DNA of 64,000 nucleotides from Brevirhabdus pacifica (GCF_002797755.1 NZ_PGFI01000011.1:124001-188000); one strand, 5' to 3'; positions 37,736 through 47,147 are shown, numbered from the stretch's first letter. The notes: generated from the letters alone by a model not told the origin. Made by a program: numbers and translations.

Positions 37736-38120
37736 GTTCGGGGTCACCCTTGGGCGTGGATCTGCGGGCAGGGGGCTGTCCAGCAAACCGCTGACCGGAG
37801 GTGACGGTCGCGGTTCGGAGGGGAGGGGTCCCGGGGAAGCGCTTCTCGCAGCTTCAGCAGACCCGCCGCGGCGGATGAATGGCGGCAGGATTTCTGAGGC
37901 GCCCTGACGGGGCGGGATCCTGTCGAGGGCCGGGGTGGGAGCGTGGCTAAATCCCGAGGGCTCAGCCGCAAGTCAGGGCCGATCGCGGTCTGGGAAAAGG
38001 CTGCGCCTTCCAGGCTTTCCATGGCGTTAACGACTCGCATATAAAATGGGCATGGCCATAAGGCATTGAAGACGCCGCGTAAATAACGGTTGCTTAAAAG
38101 GCGTTCCCCGGTAATGCTAA
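37736..38120. other. Gene-free region before the amide operon
   Basis: About 385 bases between the rRNA terminator and the amide leader RNA. It should hold the promoter of the amide operon. I could not find a convincing sigma-54 site, and no gene is supported. Confidence 0.5.
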
Positions 38121-38125
38121 CTTAT

Positions 38126-38165
38126 GGCCTCAAATGCGAGGTCGTGCATAAGAGCAAAAAGGCTC
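38126..38165 (+). promoter_or_regulatory. Tandem hexaloop hairpins, candidate AmiR (ANTAR) RNA target
   Basis: First hairpin GGCCTC - AAATGC - GAGGTC (38,126-38,143); eight bases later a second, GAGC - AAAAAG - GCTC (38,152-38,165). Both have six-base loops starting with A, the layout of ANTAR target RNAs, although the usual G at loop position 4 is missing. The second hairpin shares bases with the 5' arm of the following terminator, so the two cannot form together. Confidence 0.55.
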
Positions 38166-38207
38166 CGCAAACTCCTGGCTTCGGCCGGGATGTTGCGGGG
38201 CCTTTTT
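38156..38207 (+). terminator. Leader terminator of the amide operon (attenuator)
   Basis: AAAAAGGCTCCGCAA pairs with TTGCGGGGCCTTTTT (15 bp, one G-T), and the loop is itself a hairpin CCTGGC TTCG GCCGGG. It ends 60 bases before the first gene of the operon, with no gene before it to terminate, so it must act as a conditional stop. Confidence 0.8.
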
Positions 38208-38267
38208 GCGTTTCTAACGATCCGCGGCGCCAGACCTGCGGACCAGAACCGATAGGGAAACGAAACC

Positions 38268-39503
38268 ATGAAGAGACGCGATTTTCTCAGCCGCAGTGGC
38301 GCGGCAATCGGCGCCACCGGCCTGTCGGCCCCGGCACTGCTCAGCTCGACCCGCTGGGCCTATGCGGCGAATGGCACGATCCCCGTGGGGCTGCTGTTCT
38401 CGCTGACCGGCGCTGTTGCCGTGGTCGAAAGCACGCTGCATGACGCAGCGCAGATGGCCATCGAAGAGATCAACGCCGCCGGCGGCGTGCATGGCATGAA
38501 GCTCGAGCCCATCGTCGAGGATCCGGCATCCGATCCCGCGACCTATGCCGACCGCGCCCGTCGCCTGATGATCCGCGACAAATGCGTCAGCGTCTTCGGC
38601 TCCTACACCTCGGCCAGCCGCCAGGCGGTTCTGCCGGTGACCGAGAGCCGCAAGAACCTCTACTGGTATCCGACCCTTTACGAGGGCCGCGAGTGTTCGC
38701 GCAACGTGATGTATGGCGGTGCCGTCCCCAACCAGCAGCAGGACCTGCTGATCCCCTGGGCGCTGGAGAAGTTCGGTCCCCGTTTCTACATGATCGGCAA
38801 CAACTACGTCTATCCGAAGGAAGAGAACAACTACTGCAAGACCCTGCTGGAAAAGCTGGGCGGCACCGTGGTGAACGAGGAATACGTGCCGCTGGGCCAT
38901 TCGGATTTCGCCTCGGTCATCAACCGCATCCGGGCCGAGAAGCCCGACGTGATCTTCTCGACCGTGGTGGGCGACTCGGACGTGGCCTTCGCCCGTCAGT
39001 ATCACGCGGCTGAATTCGACCCCGCCGACATGCCTGTCGTCAGCCTGACCCGCTCCGAGGTCGAGGTGAAGGCGATTGGCGGTGAGGCCGCGGCCGGACA
39101 CTATTCCTCGGCGCCCTATTTCATGGGTCACGACACCCCCGAGAACAAGAAATTCGTCGAGGCCTATCAGAAGAAATACGGCGCCGACGCGGTGACCCAT
39201 TTCGTCAACGAAGCCGCCTATTTCCAGGTCTACCAGTTCAAGGCGGCCCTGGAAAAACTGGACCCGTCCCAGATCACCCCCGAGGCGATCCGCGACGCGG
39301 CCGTCGGCATTACGCTGAACGCGCCTCAGGGCGAGGTTCTGATCGACGAGAACCTGCACACACATCTCTGGCCCAAGATCGGCCAGTGGCAGGCGGACGG
39401 ACAGGCCAAGGTCATCGTCGACTCGGCCGAGCGCGTGGCCCCCAAGCCCTACGCCGCCTACGAAGGCCAAAGCTGCACCGGCCAGGGTCTGGTCAAGGCC
39501 TGA
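38268..39503 (+). CDS. Amide/urea ABC transporter substrate-binding protein (UrtA/FmdD-like)
   Basis: 411 aa. A twin-arginine-like signal (KRRDFLSRSG) precedes a periplasmic type I binding protein: VGLLFSLTGAVAVVE, IEEINAAGGVHG, YWYPTLYEGRECSRNVMYGGA. It is a clear paralogue of the cytoplasmic sensor AmiC in this operon (same segments). The urea-binding protein UrtA has this build, and so has FmdD, which binds short amides in Methylophilus. Since amidase genes follow, acetamide- or formamide-like substrates are more likely than urea. First gene after the conditional terminator. Confidence 0.88.
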   Translation: MKRRDFLSRSGAAIGATGLSAPALLSSTRWAYAANGTIPVGLLFSLTGAVAVVESTLHDAAQMAIEEINAAGGVHGMKLEPIVEDPASDPATYADRARRLMIRDKCVSVFGSYTSASRQAVLPVTESRKNLYWYPTLYEGRECSRNVMYGGAVPNQQQDLLIPWALEKFGPRFYMIGNNYVYPKEENNYCKTLLEKLGGTVVNEEYVPLGHSDFASVINRIRAEKPDVIFSTVVGDSDVAFARQYHAAEFDPADMPVVSLTRSEVEVKAIGGEAAAGHYSSAPYFMGHDTPENKKFVEAYQKKYGADAVTHFVNEAAYFQVYQFKAALEKLDPSQITPEAIRDAAVGITLNAPQGEVLIDENLHTHLWPKIGQWQADGQAKVIVDSAERVAPKPYAAYEGQSCTGQGLVKA

Positions 39504-39584
39504 TCGGCCCCTGACCGACCGCTTACCGGAAACCTGAAACCGTCCGGCCCGACCGGGGCCGGACGCACCCAAGGAGCAGTGCCG

Positions 39585-40454
39585 ATGGACGTCTTATTCA
39601 ACCAACTCTTCTCGGGGCTCAGCATGGCATCGATCCTGCTGGTGATCGCCCTGGGGCTTGCGATCATCTACGGCTCGATGGGGGTGATCAACCTGGCGCA
39701 TGGCGAGTTTGTCATGCTGGGCGCCTATGCCACCTGGGCGATGCAGACCTATTTCGGGTTCTCCATCCTTGTGGCGCTGCCCTTCGTCTTTCTGGCCGTG
39801 GCGCTGGTCGGCTGGATCATCGAACTGGTGATCGTGCGGCGGCTTTATCGCCGCCCGCTGGATACGATCCTGGCGACCTGGGGCATCGGCATCATCCTGC
39901 AACAGGCCGTGCGTCTGGGCATCGGGGCCGAGAGCCGCTTTGTGAAGGGCCCCGGCATCCTCGACGGCAATGTCGTCATCGGCAACGTGGTGATGTCGAA
40001 CTACCGCATCTTCGTCATCCTGTTTTCGATCGGGGTCCTTGCCGCCACCTGGGCGCTGATGACCAAGACCGAGTTCGGCATGAAGCTGCGGGCCGTGATC
40101 CAGAACCGCGGCATCTCGGAATGCTACGGGATCGAAGCCAGCCGCGTCTATTCGCTGACCTTTGCTTACGGCGCGGGTCTGGCGGGGATCGCAGGCGCGC
40201 TGATCACGCCGCTTTATTCCACCATCCCGACGATGGGCACCAGTCTGGTGGTCGACGCCTTTCTTGTCGTCATCGTCGGCGGGCTTGGCAGCCTGATCGG
40301 GGCCGCCGCCGCCGCGGTCATGATCGGCGAGGTCACGGCCGTCTTCTCGATGGTGATGAACGACACGCTTGGCCGGATCGCCGTGCTGGGCTGCATCATC
40401 CTGCTGATCCGCTTCCGCCCGCGCGGGCTCTTCCCCGAAACCGTCCGGCGCTGA
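39585..40454 (+). CDS. Amide/urea ABC transporter permease (UrtB-like)
   Basis: 289 aa, about eight membrane helices of the branched-chain amino acid permease family (LivH type). INLAHGEFVMLGAYATW is the family's typical start and VVIVGGLGSLIGAA the conserved cytoplasmic loop that contacts the ATPase. The ATG at 39585 is used because AAGGAG lies 8 bases upstream; a GTG two codons earlier is too close. It lies between the binding protein and the second permease. Confidence 0.93.
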   Translation: MDVLFNQLFSGLSMASILLVIALGLAIIYGSMGVINLAHGEFVMLGAYATWAMQTYFGFSILVALPFVFLAVALVGWIIELVIVRRLYRRPLDTILATWGIGIILQQAVRLGIGAESRFVKGPGILDGNVVIGNVVMSNYRIFVILFSIGVLAATWALMTKTEFGMKLRAVIQNRGISECYGIEASRVYSLTFAYGAGLAGIAGALITPLYSTIPTMGTSLVVDAFLVVIVGGLGSLIGAAAAAVMIGEVTAVFSMVMNDTLGRIAVLGCIILLIRFRPRGLFPETVRR

Positions 40455-40464
40455 GGACCCATCC

Positions 40465-41574
40465 ATGACCAGAAAGCTATCATACGACCTTCTTGCCTAT
40501 GCGGCCTTCGCGGCTGTGATCTTCTGGCTGGTGCCGACGCTTTACGCCTACGACGGGTTCGAGCTGAACACCTTTGCCCGCTACCTCAGCCTTGCGATCG
40601 TTGCGATGGCGCTGGCCCTGTCATGGGGCACCGCCGGTCTGCTGAACCTGGGGCAGGCCGCGACCTTCGGCATCGGCTCTTATGCGATGGCGATGCACCT
40701 GAAACTGCGTGCGAGCGACGGGCTGCCCGACTTCATGGGGTGGAACAACGTCGACACGCTGCCCTGGCTTTGGGTGCCGTTCGAGTCGCTGACCTTCACC
40801 CTTCTGGCCGGCCTGCTGCTGCCGGCGGCGGTGGGCGGCATCATCGCGATCTTCATGTTCCGCGCGCGCATCGCCGGAGTGTTCGTGGCCGTCATCACCC
40901 TGGCATTTCTGGTGGCCTTCCAGCTTCTGGTGATCGAACAGCAGGGCCTGACGGGCGGCCAGAACGGGCTGACCGGGCTGGCACCGCTGAACCTGTTCGG
41001 CTGGTCGGTCGATACCTACTCGGTCGGGTTCTATTATCTGGTCGCGGCCTGCCTGATGGCGGCGCTGACCATCGGCATCTATGTCTCGCACAGCAAGTTC
41101 GGCCTGATCCTGCGCGCCATCCGCGAGGACGCCGAGCGCACGCGCTTCTTCGGCTACAACGTGTCCTCGTTCGAAACGATGGTCTTCTGCATCTCGGCCG
41201 CACTCGCCGGGTGGGCGGGCATGCTCTACACGCTGGTGCTGGAGTTTGCCTCGCCAACCTACATGAGCGTTTCGTTCAGCCTTGCCATCGTGATCTGGGT
41301 GGCCGTCGGCGGACGCGAGTCGGTGATCGCCGCCGCCATCGGGGCGATCATCGTCAACGCGCTCGAGGGGCGTCTGTCGGACGTCTTCGTCGAGGGCTGG
41401 AACCTGATGCTGGGCGTGACCTTCGTGCTGGTCGTGATCTTCATGCCGCGCGGCCTCTTCGGTCTGGTGACCTATCTGGCCGGGGCGGGGTCGCGGTTGC
41501 GCCAGTCGCGGCAGGACAGTCCAAAGACCTCAGCGCCCATCGGATCGGCCCCCCACGCGCAAGGAGGACGCTGA
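40465..41574 (+). CDS. Amide/urea ABC transporter permease (UrtC-like)
   Basis: 369 aa, the second (LivM-type) permease with about ten helices. LSWGTAGLLNLGQAATFGIGSYAMAMHL-type start (read near residues 51-78), GLTGGQNGLTG and AIREDAERTRFFGYN are family marks. It pairs with the preceding permease to make the channel. Ten bases separate the genes. Confidence 0.93.
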   Translation: MTRKLSYDLLAYAAFAAVIFWLVPTLYAYDGFELNTFARYLSLAIVAMALALSWGTAGLLNLGQAATFGIGSYAMAMHLKLRASDGLPDFMGWNNVDTLPWLWVPFESLTFTLLAGLLLPAAVGGIIAIFMFRARIAGVFVAVITLAFLVAFQLLVIEQQGLTGGQNGLTGLAPLNLFGWSVDTYSVGFYYLVAACLMAALTIGIYVSHSKFGLILRAIREDAERTRFFGYNVSSFETMVFCISAALAGWAGMLYTLVLEFASPTYMSVSFSLAIVIWVAVGGRESVIAAAIGAIIVNALEGRLSDVFVEGWNLMLGVTFVLVVIFMPRGLFGLVTYLAGAGSRLRQSRQDSPKTSAPIGSAPHAQGGR

Positions 41575-41576
41575 TC

Positions 41577-42305
41577 ATGGCACAGCTGCAAATCCAGAAC
41601 CTTCACGTGGAATTCGGCGGCCTGCGGGCGGTCGACAACCTGGACCTCACCGTCGAAGAGGGCGAGATCCTGTGCCTTCTGGGGCCCAACGGCGCGGGCA
41701 AGTCGACCACGCTTGACCTGATCTGCGGCAAGACCCAGCCGACCGGCGGCTCGATCCGCTTTCAAGGCACCGAGCTTTCGGGCCTGCTGGAATACGAACG
41801 GGCCCGCTGCGGCATCGGTCGCAAGTTTCAGGTCCCCTCGGTCTACAAGGAACTGACCGTCGCCGAGAACCTGTCGGTCGCGCAATCGCGCCACCCCGGC
41901 ATGTGGAGGGCGCTTTTCACCTTCGGACGCGGCGACACGGCGACACAGCGCCGGGTGCTGGAACGCGTGGGCCTGGCCGAGAAGGCGGGCGTGAAGGCCG
42001 GCAACCTGTCCCACGGCGAAACCCAGTGGCTGGAGATCGCCATGCTGCTGACCCAGGACAGCCAGCTCATCCTGATGGACGAGCCCACCGCCGGCATGAC
42101 CATTCAGGAAACCGAGAAGACCGCCGATCTTTTCCGGCAGCTTCGCGGCAGCCACACCCTGATCATCGTCGAACACGACATGTCCTTCGTGCGCCGCGTT
42201 GCCGACCGGATCGTGGTGATGAACCGCGGCGCCAAGCTGGCCGAAGGCTCCGTCGAGGAGATCGAGAACAACGCCGCCGTCAAGACGGCCTATCTGGGGC
42301 ATTGA
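41577..42305 (+). CDS. Amide/urea ABC transporter ATP-binding protein (UrtD-like)
   Basis: 242 aa. Walker A GPNGAGKSTT, signature LSHGETQWLEIAM (LSHGE, as in UrtD, in place of LSGGQ), Walker B LILMDEPTAGM and the H-loop IVEHDM. AGGAGG lies 8 bases before the ATG. A long overlapping frame in another phase here is an artefact of GC content. Confidence 0.93.
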   Translation: MAQLQIQNLHVEFGGLRAVDNLDLTVEEGEILCLLGPNGAGKSTTLDLICGKTQPTGGSIRFQGTELSGLLEYERARCGIGRKFQVPSVYKELTVAENLSVAQSRHPGMWRALFTFGRGDTATQRRVLERVGLAEKAGVKAGNLSHGETQWLEIAMLLTQDSQLILMDEPTAGMTIQETEKTADLFRQLRGSHTLIIVEHDMSFVRRVADRIVVMNRGAKLAEGSVEEIENNAAVKTAYLGH

Positions 42306-42309
42306 GATC

Positions 42310-43011
42310 ATGAGCATCCTGCACGCGGAAAACCTGTTCTCCTACTACGGCAAAAGCCCGATCCTTCAGGACGTGTCGTTCAGCCTGAAGGCCGGCGAGT
42401 TCCTGTCGGTTCTGGGGCGCAACGGGGTCGGCAAGACCACCCTTCTCAAGACGATCATGGGTCTGACCGACCGCTGCGAGGGGCGGCTGGAGTTCGACGG
42501 CGCTGACATCTCGGGCCGCTCCACGCCCGAACGCGCACGGCTGGGCATCGGCTACATCCCCCAGGGGCGCGAGATCATCCCCCGCTTCACCGTCGAGGAA
42601 AACATCATCATGGGCTGCTATGCCCGCACCGACGGCAAGCGCGAGATCCCCGATTACCTGTTCGAGATGTTCCCGATCCTGCGCGAGTTTCTGACCCGGC
42701 GCGGGGGCGATCTGTCGGGGGGCCAGCAGCAGCAGCTGGCCATCGCCCGCGCCCTGGCAATGGACCCCAAGATCCTGATCCTCGACGAGCCGACGGAAGG
42801 CATCCAGCCCAACATCGTTCGCCAGATCGAGGATGCGATCGTGCATCTCAACCGCGAGCGCGGACTGGCCGTTATCCTGGTCGAGCAGAATATTCCCTTC
42901 GCGCGCAAGGCCTCGGACCGCTTCGTGGTTCTGGACAAGGGCGCGGTGGCGATGGCCGGCCACAAGGACGAGCTGACCGATGCGGTCGTCGAGAAACACA
43001 TGACGTTCTGA
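42310..43011 (+). CDS. Amide/urea ABC transporter ATP-binding protein (UrtE-like)
   Basis: 233 aa, LivF type. Walker A GRNGVGKTT, signature LSGGQQQQLAIARAL, Walker B LILDEPTEGIQPNI, H-loop VEQNIPF. It makes a heterodimer with the preceding ATPase. The amidase gene follows 36 bases downstream. Confidence 0.93.
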   Translation: MSILHAENLFSYYGKSPILQDVSFSLKAGEFLSVLGRNGVGKTTLLKTIMGLTDRCEGRLEFDGADISGRSTPERARLGIGYIPQGREIIPRFTVEENIIMGCYARTDGKREIPDYLFEMFPILREFLTRRGGDLSGGQQQQLAIARALAMDPKILILDEPTEGIQPNIVRQIEDAIVHLNRERGLAVILVEQNIPFARKASDRFVVLDKGAVAMAGHKDELTDAVVEKHMTF

Positions 43012-43047
43012 AGCCAACAAACCGATTTCAACAGGAGGAAGACTGCA

Positions 43048-44091
43048 ATGAGACATGGTGATATTTCCAGCAGCCCCGACACCGTCGGTGTCGCGGTCGT
43101 CAACTACAAGATGCCGCGCCTGCACACCAAGGCCGAGGTTCTGGAGAACGCGGAGAAGATCGGCGAGATGATCGTCGGCATGAAGCAGGGCCTGCCCGGC
43201 ATGGACCTTGTGATCTTCCCGGAATACTCGACCCAAGGCATCATGTATGACCCCGACGAGATGTTCGCCACCGCCGCCACCATCCCGGGCGACGAGACCG
43301 AGATCTTTGCCCGCGCCTGCCGCAAGGCCAACGTCTGGGGCGTGTTCTCGATCACCGGCGAGCAGCACGAGGAACACCCCAAGAAGAACCCCTACAACAC
43401 GCTCATCCTGATGAACAACAAGGGTGAGATCGTCCAGAAATACCGCAAGATCCTGCCTTGGTGCCCGATCGAGGGCTGGTGCCCCGGCGGTGAGACCTTC
43501 GTCGCCGAAGGTCCCAAGGGCATGAAGGTCAGCCTGATCATCTGCGACGACGGCAACTACCCCGAGATCTGGCGCGACTGTGCCATGAAGGGCGCCGAGC
43601 TGATCGTGCGTTGTCAGGGCTACATGTATCCCGCCAAGGATCAGCAGGTCATCATGGCCAAGGCGATGGCGTGGGCCAACAACTCTTACGTCGCCGTGGC
43701 CAACGCCGCGGGCTTCGACGGGGTCTACAGCTACTTCGGCCACTCGGCGATCATCGGCTTCGATGGCCGCACCCTGGGCGAATGCGGCGAAGAGGAAATG
43801 GGCATCCAGTATGCACAGCTTTCGGTTTCGCAGATCCGCGACGCGCGCAAGAACGACCAGTCGCAGAACCACCTCTTCAAGCTGCTGCACCGGGGCTACA
43901 CCGGCGTTCACGCCTCGGGCGACGGCGATCTGGGCGTGGCGGACTGCCCGTTCGAGTTCTACCGCAACTGGGTCAACGACGCCGAAAAGACCCGCGAGGA
44001 TGTCCAGAAGATCACGCGCAGCACGGTCGGCGTGGCCGAATGCCCGGTCGGCAACCTGCCCACCGGCGCGCGCGAGAAAGAAGCAGGCTGA
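43048..44091 (+). CDS. amiE: Aliphatic amidase
   Basis: 347 aa, near the length of the Pseudomonas aeruginosa enzyme and close to it in sequence from the first residues (MRHGDISSS). It is a nitrilase-superfamily amidase that turns short amides such as acetamide into the acid and ammonia. The triad is at the expected places: Glu59 (FPEYST), Lys134 (KYRKILPWC) and Cys166 (LIICDDGN). AGGAGGA lies about 9 bases upstream. Formamidase AmiF is similar, but the sequence agrees better with AmiE. Two terminators follow, so downstream genes are less expressed. Confidence 0.95.
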   Translation: MRHGDISSSPDTVGVAVVNYKMPRLHTKAEVLENAEKIGEMIVGMKQGLPGMDLVIFPEYSTQGIMYDPDEMFATAATIPGDETEIFARACRKANVWGVFSITGEQHEEHPKKNPYNTLILMNNKGEIVQKYRKILPWCPIEGWCPGGETFVAEGPKGMKVSLIICDDGNYPEIWRDCAMKGAELIVRCQGYMYPAKDQQVIMAKAMAWANNSYVAVANAAGFDGVYSYFGHSAIIGFDGRTLGECGEEEMGIQYAQLSVSQIRDARKNDQSQNHLFKLLHRGYTGVHASGDGDLGVADCPFEFYRNWVNDAEKTREDVQKITRSTVGVAECPVGNLPTGAREKEAG

Positions 44092-44106
44092 GCCAAGACC
44101 TGCACT

Positions 44107-44178
44107 GGCGGGCGCCGCGTCTGACGGCGCCCGCCTTTTCCAGATTTGAGAAGGGGGCGCGGACGGCGCCCCCTTTCG
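44107..44178 (+). terminator. Two tandem terminators between amiE and amiB
   Basis: First: GGCGGGCGCCG / CGGCGCCCGCC then TTTT (44,107-44,139). Second: AAGGGGGCGC / GCGCCCCCTT then TCG (44,151-44,178). They would cut down read-through from amiE into the regulatory genes. Confidence 0.8.
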
Positions 44179-44209
44179 CCCCCGACCCTGACGCCAGACC
44201 GGAGCACCG

Positions 44210-45385
44210 ATGCCTTTTCTGACCGATCGCATCCAGGACACCCAGCGCCGCGAAACGCAGGCGCGCGCGCTGGCGGACGAGAACACCACCGATGTCAGCG
44301 CCCTCCATCGGGGCACGCGCGGGGGCTTTCTCAAGAGCCGCTTCGCCTTCGACCTGGACGCGATCGAGGAGGAGCTTCGGCGCAGCATCATCGGTCAGCC
44401 CCGCGCCATCGACGAGGTGATGAACGTCTTGCGCGTGGTGCGCGCCGACATCGGCGATCCGCGCAAGCCGCTGGCCTCGCTCCTCTTCTGCGGGCCGACC
44501 GGCGTCGGCAAGACCGAGACTGTCCGCACCCTGGCCCGCATCCTGCACGGTGACGCCGACGCCATGTGCCGGATCGACATGAACACGCTTTCCCAGGAAC
44601 ATTACGCCGCCGCGCTGACCGGGGCGCCGCCGGGCTACGTGGGCTCGAAGGAGGGGACCACCATCCTTGACCAGGAGAAGATCGAGGGCAGTCACTCGCG
44701 CCCCGGCATCGTCCTGTTCGACGAGCTGGAAAAGGCCAGCGACGAGGTCATCCTCGCCCTGCTCAACGTGCTCGACAACGGCATCCTGACCGTCGCCTCG
44801 GGGGAGCGGACCTATTCCTTCCGCAACACGCTGATCTTCATGTCCTCGAACCTGGGCGCGCGGGAATTGCAGGCGCTGGCGGACCGGGCCGCGGTCGGCG
44901 CCGCCGGCATGGGTCAGCGAATGCGCCGGCTGATGGCGCGCGCGGCCATGCGCGGCCGCGACCGCCGCGACGCCGCCCGCGAGGTCGTCACCTCCTGCCT
45001 GCTCAAGCGGTTTCCGCCCGAGTTCGTCAACCGGATCGACCATATCGAGGCCTTCGACTGGATCGATCCCGAGGCCATGCCGAGGCTGGTCGATGTCGAG
45101 ATCTCGCGCCTGAACCGGCGTCTTGCAAAGCACGGCTGCTTGGTCGAGATTGACCCCGAGGTTTCCAATTTCCTGGCCGAACGCGGGTTCGATCCGCGCT
45201 TCGGCGCACGCGGTCTGCGCCGTGCGATACGCCAGCACCTGGAATTTCCGCTGGCCGATCACCTGCTGGACCTGAGCGCCCACGCCGAACCCGGCGCGGA
45301 GGAAGGCGACCGACGCGTGCTGCAGGCCCGGCTGAACGACCAGGCGCTGGAATTTTACCAGTCCCGAATGGAGGATAATGTGTGA
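44210..45385 (+). CDS. amiB: AAA+ ATPase, AmiB-like
   Basis: 391 aa. A single AAA2 module like the second domain of ClpA/ClpB: Walker A GPTGVGKT (95-102), [12 protein letters not shown], Walker B IVLFDELEKA, arginine-finger region SNLGAR and sensor 2 FGARGLRRAI. In Pseudomonas, amiB lies right after amiE and codes for an ATPase of unclear role, perhaps a chaperone for the amide system. Here it is in the same place. It overlaps the next gene by four bases. Confidence 0.85.
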   Translation: MPFLTDRIQDTQRRETQARALADENTTDVSALHRGTRGGFLKSRFAFDLDAIEEELRRSIIGQPRAIDEVMNVLRVVRADIGDPRKPLASLLFCGPTGVGKTETVRTLARILHGDADAMCRIDMNTLSQEHYAAALTGAPPGYVGSKEGTTILDQEKIEGSHSRPGIVLFDELEKASDEVILALLNVLDNGILTVASGERTYSFRNTLIFMSSNLGARELQALADRAAVGAAGMGQRMRRLMARAAMRGRDRRDAAREVVTSCLLKRFPPEFVNRIDHIEAFDWIDPEAMPRLVDVEISRLNRRLAKHGCLVEIDPEVSNFLAERGFDPRFGARGLRRAIRQHLEFPLADHLLDLSAHAEPGAEEGDRRVLQARLNDQALEFYQSRMEDNV

Positions 45386-46536
45386 TCAACAAGGGACCCT
45401 GGCGGGTCGGCGTGCTGTTTTCCACGTCCGGCGTTACGTCCATAATCGAGAAGTCCCAGCTCAAGGGCGCGATGCTGGCCATCGACGAGATCAACGCCGC
45501 GGGCGGGGTCCGTGGCCGCCCGATCGAGCCGGTCTGCTACAACCCCAACTCGGTCGTCGCCCGCTACGGCGAACTGGCCGAACAGCTGATCCGCGAAGAC
45601 CGCATCGACGTCATCTTCGGCTGCTACATGTCCTCCTCTCGCAAGGAGGTGCTGCCGATCGTCGAGCGACGGAATGCGCTTTTCTTCTACCCGACGCTCT
45701 ACGAGGGGTTCGAGTATTCGCCCAACGTGATGTATGGCGGCGCCATCCCGAACCAGAACAGCGTGCCCTTGGGCAACCACCTGATGGAGACCTACGGCCG
45801 GCGGATCTATTTCGTGGGCTCGGATTATGTCTACCCGCGCGAATCCAACCGGGTGATGCGCCACGTCATCCGACAGGGCGGCGGCGAGGTCCTGGGCGAG
45901 GAATACCTGCCGCTTCGGACCACCACCGCGACCTTCAAGGACGTGGTCGCCCGGATCATGGAGGCCAAGCCCGACGCCATCTTCTCGACGGTGGTCGGTC
46001 AGGGATGCATCAACTTCTACCGCGCCTATTACGAGGCCGGCGGCCGCGGGATGGAGCGCCCCATCGCCAGCCTGACCACCAACGAGGCCGAGATCGAACA
46101 GATCGGCCCCGAGGCATCGGCCGGGCACATCACCGCCGCCCCCTATTTCCGCAACCTCGAGAGTGCGGCCAACCGTCGCTTCCTGGCCAGCTACACCGAG
46201 AAATACGGATCGACCGCCGATGTCACCAGCTGCGGCGAGGCGGCCTATTCCCAGATGCATCTCTTCGCCATAGCACTGGAAGAGACGGGCGAGATGGACG
46301 CCGACGCGTTACGCGCAAGCCTTCAGGGAACCAGTTTTGATGCGCCCCAGGGCACGATCTCGGTCGACCCCGAGAACAACCACACCTATCTGCACGCGCT
46401 GATCGCGCGGGTGGATGAGAAGGGCGAATTCGTGATTGCCCATAAAGTGCGCCAATCGATCAAACCGGACCCATATCTGGTCTATCCTGCTCTGAACGAT
46501 TGGAAATTTCGGACACAGAAGGTCGTATCGAGTTAA
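45382..46536 (+). CDS. amiC: Amide-sensing negative regulator AmiC
   Basis: 384 aa from a GTG (GTGA overlap with amiB). A periplasmic-binding-protein fold without a signal peptide: it starts MINKGPWRVGVLFSTSG. AmiC binds small amides in the cytoplasm and in their absence holds AmiR inactive. It is a paralogue of the exported binding protein of this operon (AIDEINAAGGVRG, FFYPTLYEGFEYSPNVMYGG). The gene next to it is amiR, as in Pseudomonas. Confidence 0.92.
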   Translation: MINKGPWRVGVLFSTSGVTSIIEKSQLKGAMLAIDEINAAGGVRGRPIEPVCYNPNSVVARYGELAEQLIREDRIDVIFGCYMSSSRKEVLPIVERRNALFFYPTLYEGFEYSPNVMYGGAIPNQNSVPLGNHLMETYGRRIYFVGSDYVYPRESNRVMRHVIRQGGGEVLGEEYLPLRTTTATFKDVVARIMEAKPDAIFSTVVGQGCINFYRAYYEAGGRGMERPIASLTTNEAEIEQIGPEASAGHITAAPYFRNLESAANRRFLASYTEKYGSTADVTSCGEAAYSQMHLFAIALEETGEMDADALRASLQGTSFDAPQGTISVDPENNHTYLHALIARVDEKGEFVIAHKVRQSIKPDPYLVYPALNDWKFRTQKVVSS

Positions 46537-46544
46537 CTGGCGCC

Positions 46545-47147
46545 ATGACGGATGTTCTCGACAGCTTGCGCGATTTGAACGTGGCGGTGCTTCACAGGCG
46601 CGATGCCACTGGGGATGAACTTTTGCAGCAGGTGCACCGGATCGGCTGTCCGGTGGAAAGTCATTGGCCGGTGCCGGAATCGTTGCCAGACAAGGTGGAT
46701 CTGCTTTTCACCGAGGTGAACGAGGAATCCCAGACCGACCTGCACCGCATGCTGGAGCGGGCGCGGCGGGTGCCGCTGACCCTGGTCGCGATCATCGGCT
46801 ACGAAAACCCCTCGGTCCTGAGCGCCGTCCAGAAGATCGGCGCCCACGCCATCGTCACCAAGCCGGTGCGCGCCGCCGGGGTGCTGAGCGCGATGGTCAT
46901 GGCGCGGCACTATTGGGCCGACCGCTGCCGCTTCAACCGCGACCTCGAGAAGATGCGCACCCGCCTCGACAGCCTGCAGAAGGTGAATGACGCCAAGTTC
47001 ATCCTGATGCGCCACCACGGCATCGACGACAAGGAAGCCTATTCGATCATCCGCAAACAGGCGATGAGCAAGCGGACCACCACGATCGAGATCGCGCAGT
47101 CGATCATCAATGCCGACGGCATCCTGCGGAACTTTCGCTCGGACTGA
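46545..47147 (+). CDS. amiR: Transcription antiterminator AmiR (ANTAR)
   Basis: 200 aa. A receiver-like N-terminal domain without the phosphorylation aspartate set, a coiled coil (near 120-140), and an ANTAR RNA-binding domain at about 140-190 (AKFILMRHHGIDDKEAYSIIRKQAM). AmiR released from AmiC binds the leader RNA and stops the terminator from forming. The ATG at 46545 matches the start of Pseudomonas AmiR; a TTG upstream lies inside amiC. The likely target is the hairpin-terminator leader at 38,126-38,207. Confidence 0.92.
   Translation: MTDVLDSLRDLNVAVLHRRDATGDELLQQVHRIGCPVESHWPVPESLPDKVDLLFTEVNEESQTDLHRMLERARRVPLTLVAIIGYENPSVLSAVQKIGAHAIVTKPVRAAGVLSAMVMARHYWADRCRFNRDLEKMRTRLDSLQKVNDAKFILMRHHGIDDKEAYSIIRKQAMSKRTTTIEIAQSIINADGILRNFRSD

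Noticed and set aside
37736..38125. Sigma-54 (NtrC-dependent) promoter for the amide operon
   Set aside because: I looked for a GG-N10-GC core with the TTGC context and found none with correct spacing.
40623..42305. 560-aa open frame overlapping the UrtC-like and UrtD-like genes
   Set aside because: The first two thirds are out-of-frame reading of the permease gene; only the part from 41,577 is the real ATPase.
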